Origin: Sphingopyxis sp. H053
GTDB taxonomy: Bacteria > Pseudomonadota > Alphaproteobacteria > Sphingomonadales > Sphingomonadaceae
Assembly: GCF_001468225.1 (NCBI RefSeq)
Contig: NZ_LNRU01000004.1
Span: 186,001-250,000, forward strand
Length of the DNA stretch: 64,000 nucleotides
Reading direction: 5' to 3'
The notes below the pieces were generated by a model. The model had not been told where the DNA came from and did no database searches. It saw only the letters and a program-made list of their open reading frames with translations. The translations under genes and the position numbers were made by a program. Shown here piece after piece: positions 1 through 8,461 of this stretch; the stretch's first letter is position 1; every line of letters starts with the position of its first letter.

Positions 1-721
1 TTCGATTTTGGGGATCGGCTCCATCTTCGATGAGCAGCCACATCATCACCGCGAACAAGGCGTGAAGAGGGCGACTTTCCAGCTCGAGCACGGACCAGCC
101 CAGCCTCTGATAATGACGCGAGACAAATGTCTCTGGTGAAACGGTTTCGCCCTCGACGAGCACGACGGCGCCCTTCTCGGGTGACGCTGCGTAGTCAGGA
201 TAAAATGATTCGATATCAACCTGACATCGATCGAGGATGTCCGCCTGCGAGGGCTCGGTCATATCGTAAAGTGGCGCTGCGGCGTGCAGTTGCTTGATCT
301 CGTCGAGTATCTCGCGCTCGATGCGCTTATGCGCCGAGCGGACATCCTCGTCCGCAACATCCGGATGACTCGCGTCCCAATCTGCCACGGCCTCGGTTTC
401 TCGAAAGAACAATTCCCGCCAATAGAAGCGCTTGATCTTACTGGTCCGACCCAGGCCCGCAGCCGCGGGCGCGGGCTCAAGCGCTAGGCCCCGACAACCG
501 TTGCAGATATTGGGCTGGAACGCGATCGTCACGGGCACCCGCAGTTGGGTTTCAAGTTCGCAGCCTTCGACAAGCTGGTGAGCGAGAAAGCGTCGCCCAA
601 ATGCCTCGTCGCAACAGCACATCATCACCTCCCCGCAATCGGTGCACCGATATTTGCGGATCAGTTCATGCTGATTGAGACAGGCAGCGGCGCCGTGCTG
701 GCATAGGTTCGACTGGCTCAT
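1..721 (-). CDS. Zinc-ribbon protein, C-terminus cut off by window edge
   Basis: An open frame starts at the ATG at 721-719 and runs off the left edge, giving 240 residues. The N-terminus is cysteine-rich: CQH and a CTDC knuckle followed by CCC within the first 45 residues, then a second knuckle, CNGC, near residue 79, so a zinc-binding module is likely. The visible C-terminal part (SPETFVSRHYQRLGW, then a hydrophobic stretch) resembles the start of VRR-NUC-type nuclease domains, but that is a weak impression and catalytic residues would lie beyond the edge. It starts 11 nt after the stop of the AlbA_2-like gene, so it is probably the third gene of a minus-strand operon. Function unknown. Confidence 0.6.
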   Translation of the reverse strand, partial: MSQSNLCQHGAAACLNQHELIRKYRCTDCGEVMMCCCDEAFGRRFLAHQLVEGCELETQLRVPVTIAFQPNICNGCRGLALEPAPAAAGLGRTSKIKRFYWRELFFRETEAVADWDASHPDVADEDVRSAHKRIEREILDEIKQLHAAAPLYDMTEPSQADILDRCQVDIESFYPDYAASPEKGAVVLVEGETVSPETFVSRHYQRLGWSVLELESRPLHALFAVMMWLLIEDGADPQNR

Positions 722-732
722 CGACGCATTTC

Positions 733-2130
733 CTACGCGCCGGCAAGGACATACAATATTTCGGACACCTCGGCGCTCTCCGCTGCGCCCTCTGATAGGC
801 TTGCGGGTTTGAACTTCAGGTGCGTCAGCATCTCGTGCGCCAACTCATCCCCGCGCCGGGTTACCGCAAAAAACGACTGGCCCTTCACCAAGGCGCGCAG
901 CTTCGTGAAAAGCCTGGTCAACTGGCCCTTCTTTCGGTGATCTTTGTGCAAATAGAGCCAGTCAACACGGACCCTGAAAGCCTTGGGATCAGCGGATGCG
1001 CCCATTCGCTTGAACAATCGCGCTCGCGACGCGGCTCGCGGCTTTCCGAGCCCAGCCACGGCAACAACCTTACCCTTATAGATGGAATAGCCGACGCGAA
1101 ATGCACCGGCCAACTCTTTGCGAACCCGCGCGGGATCATGATCACCAGCAACCGCCGCGGCGATCGCGTCGAGGATTTCCGGTGAACAATCCGCCGGCGC
1201 CACCCACTTCGCCTTGTAATTCTTGCGATCTTCCCGGTCCCGTATGATCCTCGACGCCTCCGCAAGGGCGGCCTGACCATCTTCGACAGTAAGCTCGCGC
1301 GCGGGCTTTCCCCGCATCGTGTAGGACAGCTTCTGCTTGGCCAAGATGGCCTCGAGGATATCTTTGTCCTCGCTGATCTGTTCGATCAGGTTTTCCGTGA
1401 GCTTCTTCAGTTCTCTATCGCGAACGGGATCTTCGCGAGTGTCCTGGCGGAACATTGCGCGCAAACGATCACCGATATCGATGGTCTCGTCATCGACCCG
1501 CTTCGAGTAAGCGAGAATCGTGTCGATAGTGCTCGAAGTATCGCCAAGATTGGACTGCGCCCACCCGAGCTCGTTGCTCATGCTCCTTATGGTGGCAGAA
1601 AGAGAATCTTCGAGACTCTCGAGTTCCTCCGAAATGCTGGCGGCAGCCGTTTCGAACCGCTCGGCGAAGACCCGTGCTTCGGATTCGAGGAATATTTCGA
1701 GAAGTTCGCCGGGATGAAGCGCCCGGTTGCGCGATCCGTCACGCCGGCAGTAAATTCCCTTGGGAGTGCAATGCGGTTTCGTTGAGCTCGAAGGCACCCA
1801 AATGCGCAAGATAGGCTTGTCGTTCAGATTCTCGATGATGATGTCGACTGAAACGGGCGGCAAGCAGCTGATAGCCTTATTGAGAATCTGCAGCATCATA
1901 CTGTCGCCAACGTCGCAGCCAAGTATGACGCCAACCTGCGCGCCGTCGACACTTTGTTCGCCGACACCAGCCAATATAGTGCCACCCTCCGCCGCGTTGG
2001 CGAAAGAGACGAGATCCTCGGCACTGATGCCATCAGGCGCGCGCTTGAAATCTACAAGCTGACCTTCGCCGGACGCGAGGAACTGGCGCGATGTGGCGCT
2101 CAATGTTTTCAGACGTTTCTGATCGGCCAT
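733..2130 (-). CDS. AlbA_2 (Schlafen-type) protein with C-terminal GNAT-like region
   Basis: 465 residues from the ATG at 2130; the frame extends upstream but the AlbA_2 domain starts shortly after this Met. Residues 17-140 look like an AlbA_2 (Schlafen AlbA_2/AAA_4) domain: GEGQLVDFK, then FANAAEGGTILAGV, then GIYCRRDGSRNR. The middle (about 150-300) is helical and acidic. The C-terminus (about 350-455) reads like an acetyltransferase fold, with GKVVAVAGLG, a VDWLYLHKDHRKKG segment and FFAVTRRGDE. The family is loosely linked to nucleic-acid binding or cleavage and to defence loci. It starts 7 nt after the upstream 288-residue gene and is followed by the zinc-ribbon gene, so the three are likely co-transcribed. 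Specific activity unknown. Confidence 0.65.
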   Translation of the reverse strand: MADQKRLKTLSATSRQFLASGEGQLVDFKRAPDGISAEDLVSFANAAEGGTILAGVGEQSVDGAQVGVILGCDVGDSMMLQILNKAISCLPPVSVDIIIENLNDKPILRIWVPSSSTKPHCTPKGIYCRRDGSRNRALHPGELLEIFLESEARVFAERFETAAASISEELESLEDSLSATIRSMSNELGWAQSNLGDTSSTIDTILAYSKRVDDETIDIGDRLRAMFRQDTREDPVRDRELKKLTENLIEQISEDKDILEAILAKQKLSYTMRGKPARELTVEDGQAALAEASRIIRDREDRKNYKAKWVAPADCSPEILDAIAAAVAGDHDPARVRKELAGAFRVGYSIYKGKVVAVAGLGKPRAASRARLFKRMGASADPKAFRVRVDWLYLHKDHRKKGQLTRLFTKLRALVKGQSFFAVTRRGDELAHEMLTHLKFKPASLSEGAAESAEVSEILYVLAGA

Positions 2131-2137
2131 GCTGATC

Positions 2138-3004
2138 TCAAAACTGGCTCTTGAACGAGCGGGACACGCTGAACTGCGGGAAATATGGCTCTCGAAGTGA
2201 CCCTTGCAGCAATTCGAAATATTGGGCCCAGGCAAACTTGTTCATTATCTCGTCCGGCCGTTCGAACGTATAACGATCTAGACCTTCGACCGAATCCGTT
2301 ATCCGATACCGCGCCTTCGCTACGGGTTCGATATAGGCCCTTATGCCGTAGCGAATATTATTGAGATACTCGGCGATATTGCTGGCATGGTAGGCGAGCA
2401 GATGGGTGTGAAACCAATCCCAGCAATCGGGAAGCGCGAGATAGGCGTCACTTTCGTCGATCGTAATTCCGTTCTCCAACAAGATCGCGCACAACCGGTT
2501 TGTCTGTCCCCGGAGGCGCAGGAAATTGTGCTTTCCGATATCACCGCTGATCCGGATGAAATCGATTCGCTTAATCCTGAGATCCACCTCCACTTCGATA
2601 TTGGAAAGCCATACGCGCGGTACGAACGCAATTTCCTCAAGCCAGCCCGCGAAGTCGCGAACCACCGATTTCAACGGGGCGATCTCGGTTCCGATTAGTG
2701 GAGATCCGCAAATCTGCCGCAGGTAAAAGAGAGTGGTGAACTCCGTTGCCTTGTTACCATCCTCTGGCCTGTCGAGGCCGAAGGGAAGAGGGTCCTTTCC
2801 CCGAGCTGTGACAGGCGACAAGAAGTCGCGGAGCAATGTGCTGAACTGCCGTAAAGTTTCGGACGTTTTGGGTAGTAGGTTGGTATCATTTCGCTTTTCC
2901 CCGAGAGGGCAGAAAATCGCATGATTGACCATTTCATCGATCATTCCCATCACCGCGCCCAGCACGATGGCTTCCTGCTCGATCCGTGTGAATGTCGTCG
3001 CCAT
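2138..3004 (-). CDS. Unknown 288-residue protein, first gene of three-gene operon
   Basis: Start taken at the ATG at 3004; the frame is open further upstream. I do not recognise a family. Visible features are a helical N-terminus (IEQEAIVLGAVMGMIDEMVNHAI), a central GDIGKHNFLRLRG segment and an aromatic-rich C-terminal half (CWDWFHTHLLAYH). The KHN-x3-RL string resembles helices in some HEPN-like toxins, but no clear R-x4-6-H motif is present. No signal peptide or membrane segment is visible. Spacing of 7 nt to the AlbA_2-like gene implies transcriptional and possibly translational coupling. Its conserved partnership rather than its sequence hints at defence. Confidence 0.55.
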   Translation of the reverse strand: MATTFTRIEQEAIVLGAVMGMIDEMVNHAIFCPLGEKRNDTNLLPKTSETLRQFSTLLRDFLSPVTARGKDPLPFGLDRPEDGNKATEFTTLFYLRQICGSPLIGTEIAPLKSVVRDFAGWLEEIAFVPRVWLSNIEVEVDLRIKRIDFIRISGDIGKHNFLRLRGQTNRLCAILLENGITIDESDAYLALPDCWDWFHTHLLAYHASNIAEYLNNIRYGIRAYIEPVAKARYRITDSVEGLDRYTFERPDEIMNKFAWAQYFELLQGSLREPYFPQFSVSRSFKSQF

Positions 3005-3352
3005 GGTCGTCCGATAGCACATTTCCAATCCAGATCGCTCGCATAGCGAAGATCGATTCAGCGGCCTGGCGTAGGGTCTAGTTGACACCTTCGTCGGCCT
3101 TCACCGCTTGAAGCGGGCCAGGATTTCTTCAGGTGACGCCAAGGCTTCCAGAGCCACGACCACTCGCGGTCAGCCCGAGCCTCCTGCGCGCGTAACCTCT
3201 CCCTCATTGGCCGCCCAATTGCGGGCCTCGGTTCGCCTAATGCCGTCAACCCCCGCGGGGGTTCGCCCTCGCGTTCCGCTCGGTGACGGCGGCTCACGGC
3301 CCCTCCTTCTGGCGTCATCGGGAAAGGTCCCGAGCATCCAAGGAGACTTTAA
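3005..3352. other. Intergenic leader upstream of first DUF736 gene
   Basis: A 348-nt stretch without a convincing gene. It separates the minus-strand operon from the plus-strand DUF736 gene and probably holds promoters for both. Short overlapping frames have no family resemblance. The distal part is GC-rich with pyrimidine tracts and ends in a TCGGGA-AAGG-TCCCGA hairpin (3318-3333) just before the AAGGAG ribosome-binding site. A near-identical hairpin occurs before the small gene at 6018. Confidence 0.4.
3318..3333 (+). other. Leader hairpin with AAGG loop
   Basis: Six-bp inverted repeat TCGGGA / TCCCGA with loop AAGG, 20 nt upstream of the ATG at 3353. The same GGGA-purine-loop-TCCC core recurs at 5981-5998 before another small ICE gene, so it may be a shared leader element rather than chance. 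Confidence 0.4.
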
Positions 3353-3670
3353 ATGGCAAGCATCGCAAATCTCACCGTCAAGGAAGACGGCAGCCTCGAA
3401 GGCAACCTCGCAACCCTGATGGTCACCGCTCCGATCGCGATCGTACCGAACGGCCGCAAGACGAAGGACAACGAGCCTGACTACCGCGTCATTAGCCGAA
3501 AGAACGGTTTCGAGCTCGGCGCCGGCTGGGTGAAGACCTCCCAGGCGGGAGCCGAATATATCTCGGTCTCGCTCTCCGCCCCCGAACTCGGGCAGATCTT
3601 CTGCAACGTCGCAAACGCGCCGGGCGACGATCCGTCGAAGAAGGTGCTGATCTGGAATGCCCCGAACTGA
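3353..3670 (+). CDS. DUF736 family protein (copy 1)
   Basis: 105 residues, ATG at 3353 preceded by AAGGAG. It shows the DUF736 layout: an N-terminal beta-strand with ANLTVKEDGSLEG, a central YRV, the GAGWVKTS block and the C-terminal ISVSLSAPELGQIFCNV strand. DUF736 proteins are small all-beta proteins of unknown function found almost exclusively on alphaproteobacterial conjugative elements. Two further copies occur here (7069, 9823). A strong hairpin follows the stop. A role in element maintenance or transfer is inferred from context only. Confidence 0.9.
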   Translation: MASIANLTVKEDGSLEGNLATLMVTAPIAIVPNGRKTKDNEPDYRVISRKNGFELGAGWVKTSQAGAEYISVSLSAPELGQIFCNVANAPGDDPSKKVLIWNAPN

Positions 3671-3671
3671 T

Positions 3672-3709
3672 CATAGCTCCGGCCCCGCCTCGGCGGGGCC
3701 GGAGCTATG
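3672..3709 (+). terminator. Perfect 18-bp stem after DUF736 copy 1
   Basis: Positions 3672-3689 and 3692-3709 are perfectly complementary (18 bp, loop TC), immediately after the DUF736 stop. The stem is GC-rich. Only a modest A-run follows, with no T-run, so this is either a factor-independent terminator of the alphaproteobacterial kind or an mRNA 3'-end stabiliser. Confidence 0.7.
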
Positions 3710-3756
3710 CCGTCAAAAACAGAGCGGCAAAATTGCAGCTATGATAATTCGGCAAT

Positions 3757-5073
3757 ATGCTCACGCTTGAAATTCCCCAGCTTGCCGATGCTTTGGTAGG
3801 AGAAATTGCCGAGACGGGCGATTGGATCATCGCCAATCTCGAGACGTCGATCAGTTGGCCCGTCGCTTATCAGCGACAGGAATATGCTGGCCGAACCTAT
3901 TTCATCATCCCGCTCACGAAGGATCATTGTCCTGCGGTTGCCATTCGGCGGGGCGATGAAACCCTACAGGAGAGCCGGTCCACCTTGCTCCGTTTCCTCA
4001 GTGCCATGTCGTGGACACAAAGCGCTGGCGCGATCGTTCAGTCCTTTTCCGGGGGCGGACTCCCCCGGCCCCAGCGCCGGGGAAGCGACTGGGGAATGAG
4101 CATAACTCCCGATCTGAACCTGACCTATTTGCCGGAACCGGAAGATCCAAGATCGGTGCTTGCGCTTGCCCTCATGCGCGAGGGGCGAGGCCTCAATCAC
4201 CCGGCCTATGCGTTCCTATCCTTCTATCGCGTTCTGGAAGCGGCAATACCCGCGGGCAGGGAACGGCAAACCTGGGTCGATGAAAACATCGACGAGATTA
4301 TGGATCACGGTGGCCGTAGCGCGCTGGAAAGACTGCGGGCGTCTGGTGTCGATGATCCCGGCGCCCATCTCTACAAATCGGGGCGCATGGCCATTGCGCA
4401 CGCGCAGTCGGATCCCATCATCAATCCCGACGATGCATCAGATTACGATCGCATAGCTGGCGAACTTCCGATTATGCGAGGCTTGGCAGAACTCGCGATC
4501 GAGCGAATTTTGGGGGTGAAGACGAGATCAACGATCTACCGCGAACATCTATACGAGCTTCGTGGCTTTAAAGAGCGGCTCGGCGCTGCCGCCGTCGCAT
4601 CCATTGGCGCTGGAACGCACCCCGCCGATGGCGCTCAAATCGACATGCCGTCCATAGACGTCGAGTTGCGCCGCAAAGAGCCTTATCCACCGCTCCATGC
4701 GATGACGCCGGTACATGCCCAGCAAGTGGGCTCCTCCCTGAAAGTCGTCTTCAAGTCTCAGGATGGGATTGTCGAACTCACGCTAACCTTGGACTTCGCT
4801 GAGGAGCGCCTTCGCTTCGAATGGGACAAGGATCTTGATGGCCACGACAATGGGTCTTCGAGCGCTGCGGCGCATGCCGCTTCGCTTTCGCGCTTCTTGC
4901 TCGAATATATCGGGAACGGCGAACTGCACGTCTACGAGAGCGAAACCCGTGCCTTGCTTGGTCGGGTCGAAGCCTTTCTCCCCACCAACTATTTTGCCAA
5001 TCACGAAGGAATGAACGCGCGCATCAAAGCGTGGGAGGCCGAAGCCGATAGACGGCGAGCAGCCGGTCAATAG
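3757..5073 (+). CDS. Large protein resembling MauJ-annotated family
   Basis: 438 residues, ATG at 3757. The central part (about residues 130-260), with SVLALALMREGRGLNHPAYAF, FLSFYRVLE and the RMAIAHA segment, resembles proteins annotated as methylamine utilisation MauJ, a name that says little about function since these occur widely without mau genes. Residues 165-230 include a helical region with an HAQSDP motif; the C-terminal third is beta-rich. No signal peptide. It sits between two DUF736-linked modules with its own terminator upstream, typical of accessory cargo. A defence role is possible but not shown. Confidence 0.5.
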   Translation: MLTLEIPQLADALVGEIAETGDWIIANLETSISWPVAYQRQEYAGRTYFIIPLTKDHCPAVAIRRGDETLQESRSTLLRFLSAMSWTQSAGAIVQSFSGGGLPRPQRRGSDWGMSITPDLNLTYLPEPEDPRSVLALALMREGRGLNHPAYAFLSFYRVLEAAIPAGRERQTWVDENIDEIMDHGGRSALERLRASGVDDPGAHLYKSGRMAIAHAQSDPIINPDDASDYDRIAGELPIMRGLAELAIERILGVKTRSTIYREHLYELRGFKERLGAAAVASIGAGTHPADGAQIDMPSIDVELRRKEPYPPLHAMTPVHAQQVGSSLKVVFKSQDGIVELTLTLDFAEERLRFEWDKDLDGHDNGSSSAAAHAASLSRFLLEYIGNGELHVYESETRALLGRVEAFLPTNYFANHEGMNARIKAWEAEADRRRAAGQ

Positions 5074-5134
5074 GGTCGTGGTTTCGCGATAGGCTCTGGA
5101 ACGCGCTGAACTGATCGAGCTTCTGGCTCCGTCG

Positions 5135-5749
5135 TCAGACGGGGCCGGGCTTCCCGATCGCGGCGAATTCTTCGGGCGAAAGATAAGTGCGCATCATATC
5201 CTCCCGCTCTTCATGGCTGAATTCTGACGCGCGGTCGGGGTCCATCCCTTGTTCCAGTCTCACCCGCATGGTCTCGTGCATCGCGATCGTCAGCTCAGGG
5301 TAGCGACGAATTCCAAGGCCGATGATCTGCCCGTTCCGCTTTGCGGCAAGCTGTCCGTCGCTCTCGATCCACTCGATCTTGGGATCCGGGATGAAAATGA
5401 TCTCTGTCTCGCCGGGCGATGACGGCGTGATGCACATATATTCATGCCCATTGGTAAGAACGCTGTGAAGAATGAGGTCCGCCCCCTGGATCCACCAGCC
5501 GACGACGGCCTTGGACCGATGCGTCCAGTCGTTTGCTTCATACCAGCGCGTATTCGCGTGACAGTGGTTGGCTGGCATTCTCATCCATTCGAGGTCCTTT
5601 GCCGGCATCCGGCGCGCCCGGAAGGCAGGAAGAACCGCGACCTCCGTCACGAGGGCGCGCTCCCAAGGCGACGGCGGAAATGTCCAGCCGTCGACCTGTT
5701 CGAGAAGCCGTTCGCGTAACAATATCTTTCGCCGGTTCGCCTCGCCCAT
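5135..5749 (-). CDS. Hypothetical protein, 204 residues
   Basis: Minus-strand gene with ATG at 5749; begins MGEANRRKILLRERLLEQ. No family recognised. It is rich in Trp (WTFPPSPWERALV, WMRMPANHCH, WWIQGADLILH) and has an acidic helical C-terminus (EFSHEEREDMMRTYLSPEEF). Soluble, no signal peptide. It lies convergent to the MauJ-like gene, so it is probably independent cargo. A MGEANRR start is often seen in phage or mobile-element hypothetical proteins. Confidence 0.5.
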   Translation of the reverse strand: MGEANRRKILLRERLLEQVDGWTFPPSPWERALVTEVAVLPAFRARRMPAKDLEWMRMPANHCHANTRWYEANDWTHRSKAVVGWWIQGADLILHSVLTNGHEYMCITPSSPGETEIIFIPDPKIEWIESDGQLAAKRNGQIIGLGIRRYPELTIAMHETMRVRLEQGMDPDRASEFSHEEREDMMRTYLSPEEFAAIGKPGPV

Positions 5750-5980
5750 TTCCTATCAGCCCCATGATAGTTGCAAGTGAGAGATGTCGCACTGGCAGGC
5801 CGAGGCTGCAAGACTCCCGGCGCCTGTCATCGCAGCCCCATCCCGCTCTCGATTGCCGCTAATCCCTGGGCCGAGGCCGGGCCTCCTTCAATCAACCCGC
5901 AAGGGGTCCCTGCGCTGCGCTTGGGCCTTCGCTTCGCTGCGGTGATTGCGGCCCGCCCCCGTCCGGCGGGGCGACTGTCG

Positions 5981-5998
5981 AGCGGGAAGGGTCCCGCT
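5981..5998 (+). other. Leader hairpin upstream of 54-residue gene
   Basis: Perfect 7-bp inverted repeat AGCGGGA / TCCCGCT with loop AGGG, 20 nt before the ATG at 6018. It resembles the hairpin at 3318-3333 in sequence, loop and distance to the start. It could be a cis-regulatory RNA stem or a protein-binding operator. Confidence 0.4.
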
Positions 5999-6017
5999 CC
6001 CGGACAGGAGCCTCGAT

Positions 6018-6182
6018 ATGCCGCTTTCTACCGCCCAATCGCTTGGCTGGAACCTCGCTCGCACGATGATGACCATCATCGTCCTTATCGAAACAAGCCG
6101 CGGATATTCGGTAATGCCGCTCGATGAATTCGACGGCGACCCCAGCTGCATCGTCTGCGAATATGATCCCTTCGCTCGCTGA
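6018..6182 (+). CDS. Small conserved-type ICE protein, 54 residues
   Basis: Starts at ATG 6018 with ACAGGAG about 8 nt upstream; a longer in-frame start at 5946 lacks a ribosome site and covers the leader hairpin. The protein has a short hydrophobic segment (LARTMMTIIVLI) and ends with CIVCEYDPFAR, a CxxC pair. Its position between DUF736-type genes of a conjugative element supports a real gene. Function unknown. Confidence 0.5.
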   Translation: MPLSTAQSLGWNLARTMMTIIVLIETSRGYSVMPLDEFDGDPSCIVCEYDPFAR

Positions 6183-6305
6183 CATCCGCGAAAAACCCCC
6201 AAGGTGGTTCCAGTTGCGGTTCCGCCTTCGGGGCGCCGCTGCTATGATCGAGCTGCAGAATGCGCTGTGGTGGAGGTGGCGAGCGCGTCCGACGGGAGGA
6301 CGCTT

Positions 6306-6773
6306 GTGACTTTGACGATCATCCTCGGCGGCGTGGCTGCCCTCTACCTTATCTGGCTCCTGTTCCGGCTCGCAACCTTTGCCCTGCCGGTCTATTCCGC
6401 GATCGGGGCGGGCCTCTTTGTTCACGCCCAAGGCTATGCAACCGCCGCCATGCTGCTGGCCGGCTTCACGACCGGCCTGATCGTCTATCTGACGGGTCAG
6501 GCGGTCTTCGTCTCGGTCAGGTCCCCCCTCCTCCGATTCCTTGTCGCCCTGCTGTTCGCCCTGCCCGCGGGCTTTGCGGGATATCAGGCGATGACGGGGC
6601 TGCTCGCCCTGATGATCGATGACGGTATCTGGGCAAGATGCCTGGCGTTCATCGCCGGTCTCGCAACTGCCTCCGCCGCATGGCGCAGTCTCGCAGGCGC
6701 CGCGCCGGCGTCGGGACTATCGGCACCAGACCCGCAATCAAAGGAACTCAACCCTTCGACGCCGCAGGCCTAG
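6306..6773 (+). CDS. Small integral membrane protein
   Basis: 155 residues from GTG 6306, chosen because GGGAGGA lies 5 nt upstream; the longer frame from 6204 adds a non-membrane N-terminus without a ribosome site. Four or so hydrophobic segments are visible: IILGGVAALYLIWLLF, ALPVYSAIGAGLFV, AAMLLAGFTTGLIVYL and LVALLFALPAGFAGYQ, followed by a Pro/Ser-rich tail. Inner-membrane protein of unknown function, probably element-specific. Confidence 0.6.
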   Translation: MTLTIILGGVAALYLIWLLFRLATFALPVYSAIGAGLFVHAQGYATAAMLLAGFTTGLIVYLTGQAVFVSVRSPLLRFLVALLFALPAGFAGYQAMTGLLALMIDDGIWARCLAFIAGLATASAAWRSLAGAAPASGLSAPDPQSKELNPSTPQA

Positions 6774-7068
6774 GCTTCATTTTCCTTCCCGTCCCGGCAA
6801 CCCTTTCCTTTCTTCCGGGCAACAGCACAGCCTCTCGACATGCGCGATCTGGCAGCAAGCCGCTGACGCTGGGCCAGCTTGCCGCAACGGCGCGCCTTCG
6901 ACTTTCTTCCCCCGGCGTGCCGCCGTTCCTCGCGAGCCAAGAAAGCCGGATCGCGCCGTCCTTCGCTGCGCTGCGGGCCCTTCGGGCTGCGGCGCCGTCC
7001 CCTTGCTGCCCACCGATGCGCATCGAGGCCGCGCTGGTGCGGCTCGAGCCCAAGGAAAGGATAGCATC
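6774..7068. other. GC-rich leader upstream of DUF736 copy 2
   Basis: 295 nt without a convincing gene; frames through it are low-complexity Arg/Pro/Ala. It contains clustered short inverted repeats (for example around 6960-7010 and GGCTCGAGCC near 7041-7050) and ends at the AAGGAAAGG ribosome-binding site. It resembles the leader at 5800-6017 in composition, suggesting structured 5' leaders on these genes. Confidence 0.35.
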
Positions 7069-7386
7069 ATGACCAAGATCGGCAGCTTCACGAAGACCGC
7101 CTCCGACGAATATCAGGGCGAGATCGTCACCCTTTCGGTGCAAGCGAAAAAGGTTCGCATCGTCCCCGATAGCAATGCCAGCGGCAACGCGCCGAGCCAC
7201 CGCGTCCTTATCGGCGAAGCCGAAGTCGGCGCCGCCTGGCCGAAATCCACCCAGGACGACCGCCCCTATCTCTCGGTCAAGCTCGACGACCCGACCTTCT
7301 CCGGTCCGATCTTCGCGCAGCTCTTCGCGGGCGAGGGTGAAGCGCATGACCTGGTGTGGAGCCGGCCGACCCGGCGCGGCAACTGA
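7069..7386 (+). CDS. DUF736 family protein (copy 2)
   Basis: 105 residues from ATG 7069, with AAGGAAAGG upstream; an in-frame extension back to 6619 runs through the leader and is not credible. Typical DUF736 blocks: IGSFTKTASDEYQGEI, HRVLIGEAEVGAAW, YLSVKLDDPTFSGPIFAQLF. Unlike copy 1 it lacks the Cys near the C-terminus. A strong hairpin follows. It lies directly upstream of the DUF6499/DUF2285 excision-activator-like locus. Confidence 0.9.
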   Translation: MTKIGSFTKTASDEYQGEIVTLSVQAKKVRIVPDSNASGNAPSHRVLIGEAEVGAAWPKSTQDDRPYLSVKLDDPTFSGPIFAQLFAGEGEAHDLVWSRPTRRGN

Positions 7387-7399
7387 CCCGCAGGCCATT

Positions 7400-7423
7400 G
7401 CCGCCCGGCACCCGCCGGGCGGC
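7400..7423 (+). terminator. 10-bp stem terminator after DUF736 copy 2
   Basis: Perfect inverted repeat GCCGCCCGGC / GCCGGGCGGC with loop ACCC, 13 nt after the DUF736 stop. GC-rich stem without a clear T-run. It separates the DUF736 gene from the following regulatory locus. Confidence 0.65.
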
Positions 7424-7573
7424 GATAGTCTCAATTTGAGGCCTTTTCCCGACGAAATCGGGAACTGATAGGCTAAGTATCTGTGCTTTATACGCCGATA
7501 ACCAGAAGCTGGGTCGCTGTGGAAATCGGCAAATTGTCTTTGCCTTGCACTCACTTAGCTTCGGGAGGTGCGC

Positions 7574-8342
7574 ATGCAGCCCACAGTCGACTGGCGGTCC
7601 CAAGATTTTCTGAAGATATTTGAACGATATGATCGCGCGGACTTCGCGCAGGAATTCCTGCGCCGCAATCCGCGCTATCGCGCCGCCTATCGTGCCGGCG
7701 CCGCGTCCGGGCGGTCGCGTACCGCTCTTCGCCGGCTCGCCCGCCACTGGGGGTTGGTCTTTCGCCGTTGATCCCGATGCCCGGGCTGAGCAGGCGCCCG
7801 CCCTCTGGCGCCCCGAACTCTGTCCGTCGATCACTATAGCGGCGCCGGCCCCGTCCGGCTTCCCGGGACCCGCCTTGTCCGACGTCGCCGCTTCGGGCGG
7901 CATTGCCGCCGAATGGCTCGCATACCGTGAGTGGCATCTCGTGCTCGCTATCGGCGGCCGCCGCTACCGGCTCTGGATCGCCGATTGCGTGCACAATGAG
8001 GCGCTCGCCTATGTGGTGCCGGCCGACGATCATATCGCTGAGCGCCAGGCGGCGACCGGGGCACTCCACGGATGGATCATGGCGTGCTCCGCTTCGGTCC
8101 CGCCGGGTCAGCCCGGCCCCACCGAGCGCTGGCGGCTGGTGCAGTGGCTGCGCTTGCTCGACGCGCTCGATGAAAACATAGCCCCGCGCGACCTCGCCGC
8201 GACCCTCATCCTGCCCGACGCCGGCTCCTATTCCGCTGCCGAATGGGATGCGTCGAGCGAGCGCCGCCGCCTCGCGCGCTGGCAGCGTAGCGCAATCGCG
8301 ATGCGCGACGGCGGCTATCTCGCCCTGCTCGCGGGCGGCTGA
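7574..8342 (+). CDS. FseA-like excision activator, DUF6499+DUF2285 across a +1 frameshift
   Basis: Frame one, ATG 7574 with GGGAGG upstream, encodes a 65-residue DUF6499 module (DWRSQDFLKIF, FAQEFLRRNPRYRAAYR, RHWGLVF) ending at TGA 7769-7771. The DUF2285 frame continues without a good start of its own from about 7764 to 8342. At 7757-7766 the mRNA reads GUC-UUU-C-GCC: slippage of Phe-tRNA from UUU to UUC skips C7763 and joins GLVF to AVDPDARAEQAPALW, giving a continuous protein of about 255 residues. In ICEMlSym(R7A) the analogous msi172-msi171 pair makes FseA by programmed +1 frameshifting; FseA switches on the excisionase gene rdfS. Here an RdfS-like HTH gene follows. A sequencing error or inactivating mutation is the alternative. 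Confidence 0.7.
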
Positions 8343-8461
8343 TCGGGACATTCCGCAGCCCGTCACTTTGTCCGTTCCCGAATCGCGCCCCGATTTTCGA
8401 TTGTCGCCGCCTGCCCGCCGGCCCCCTCTCGGGTGTCCGGCGCGGCATCAGGAGACCCTCG

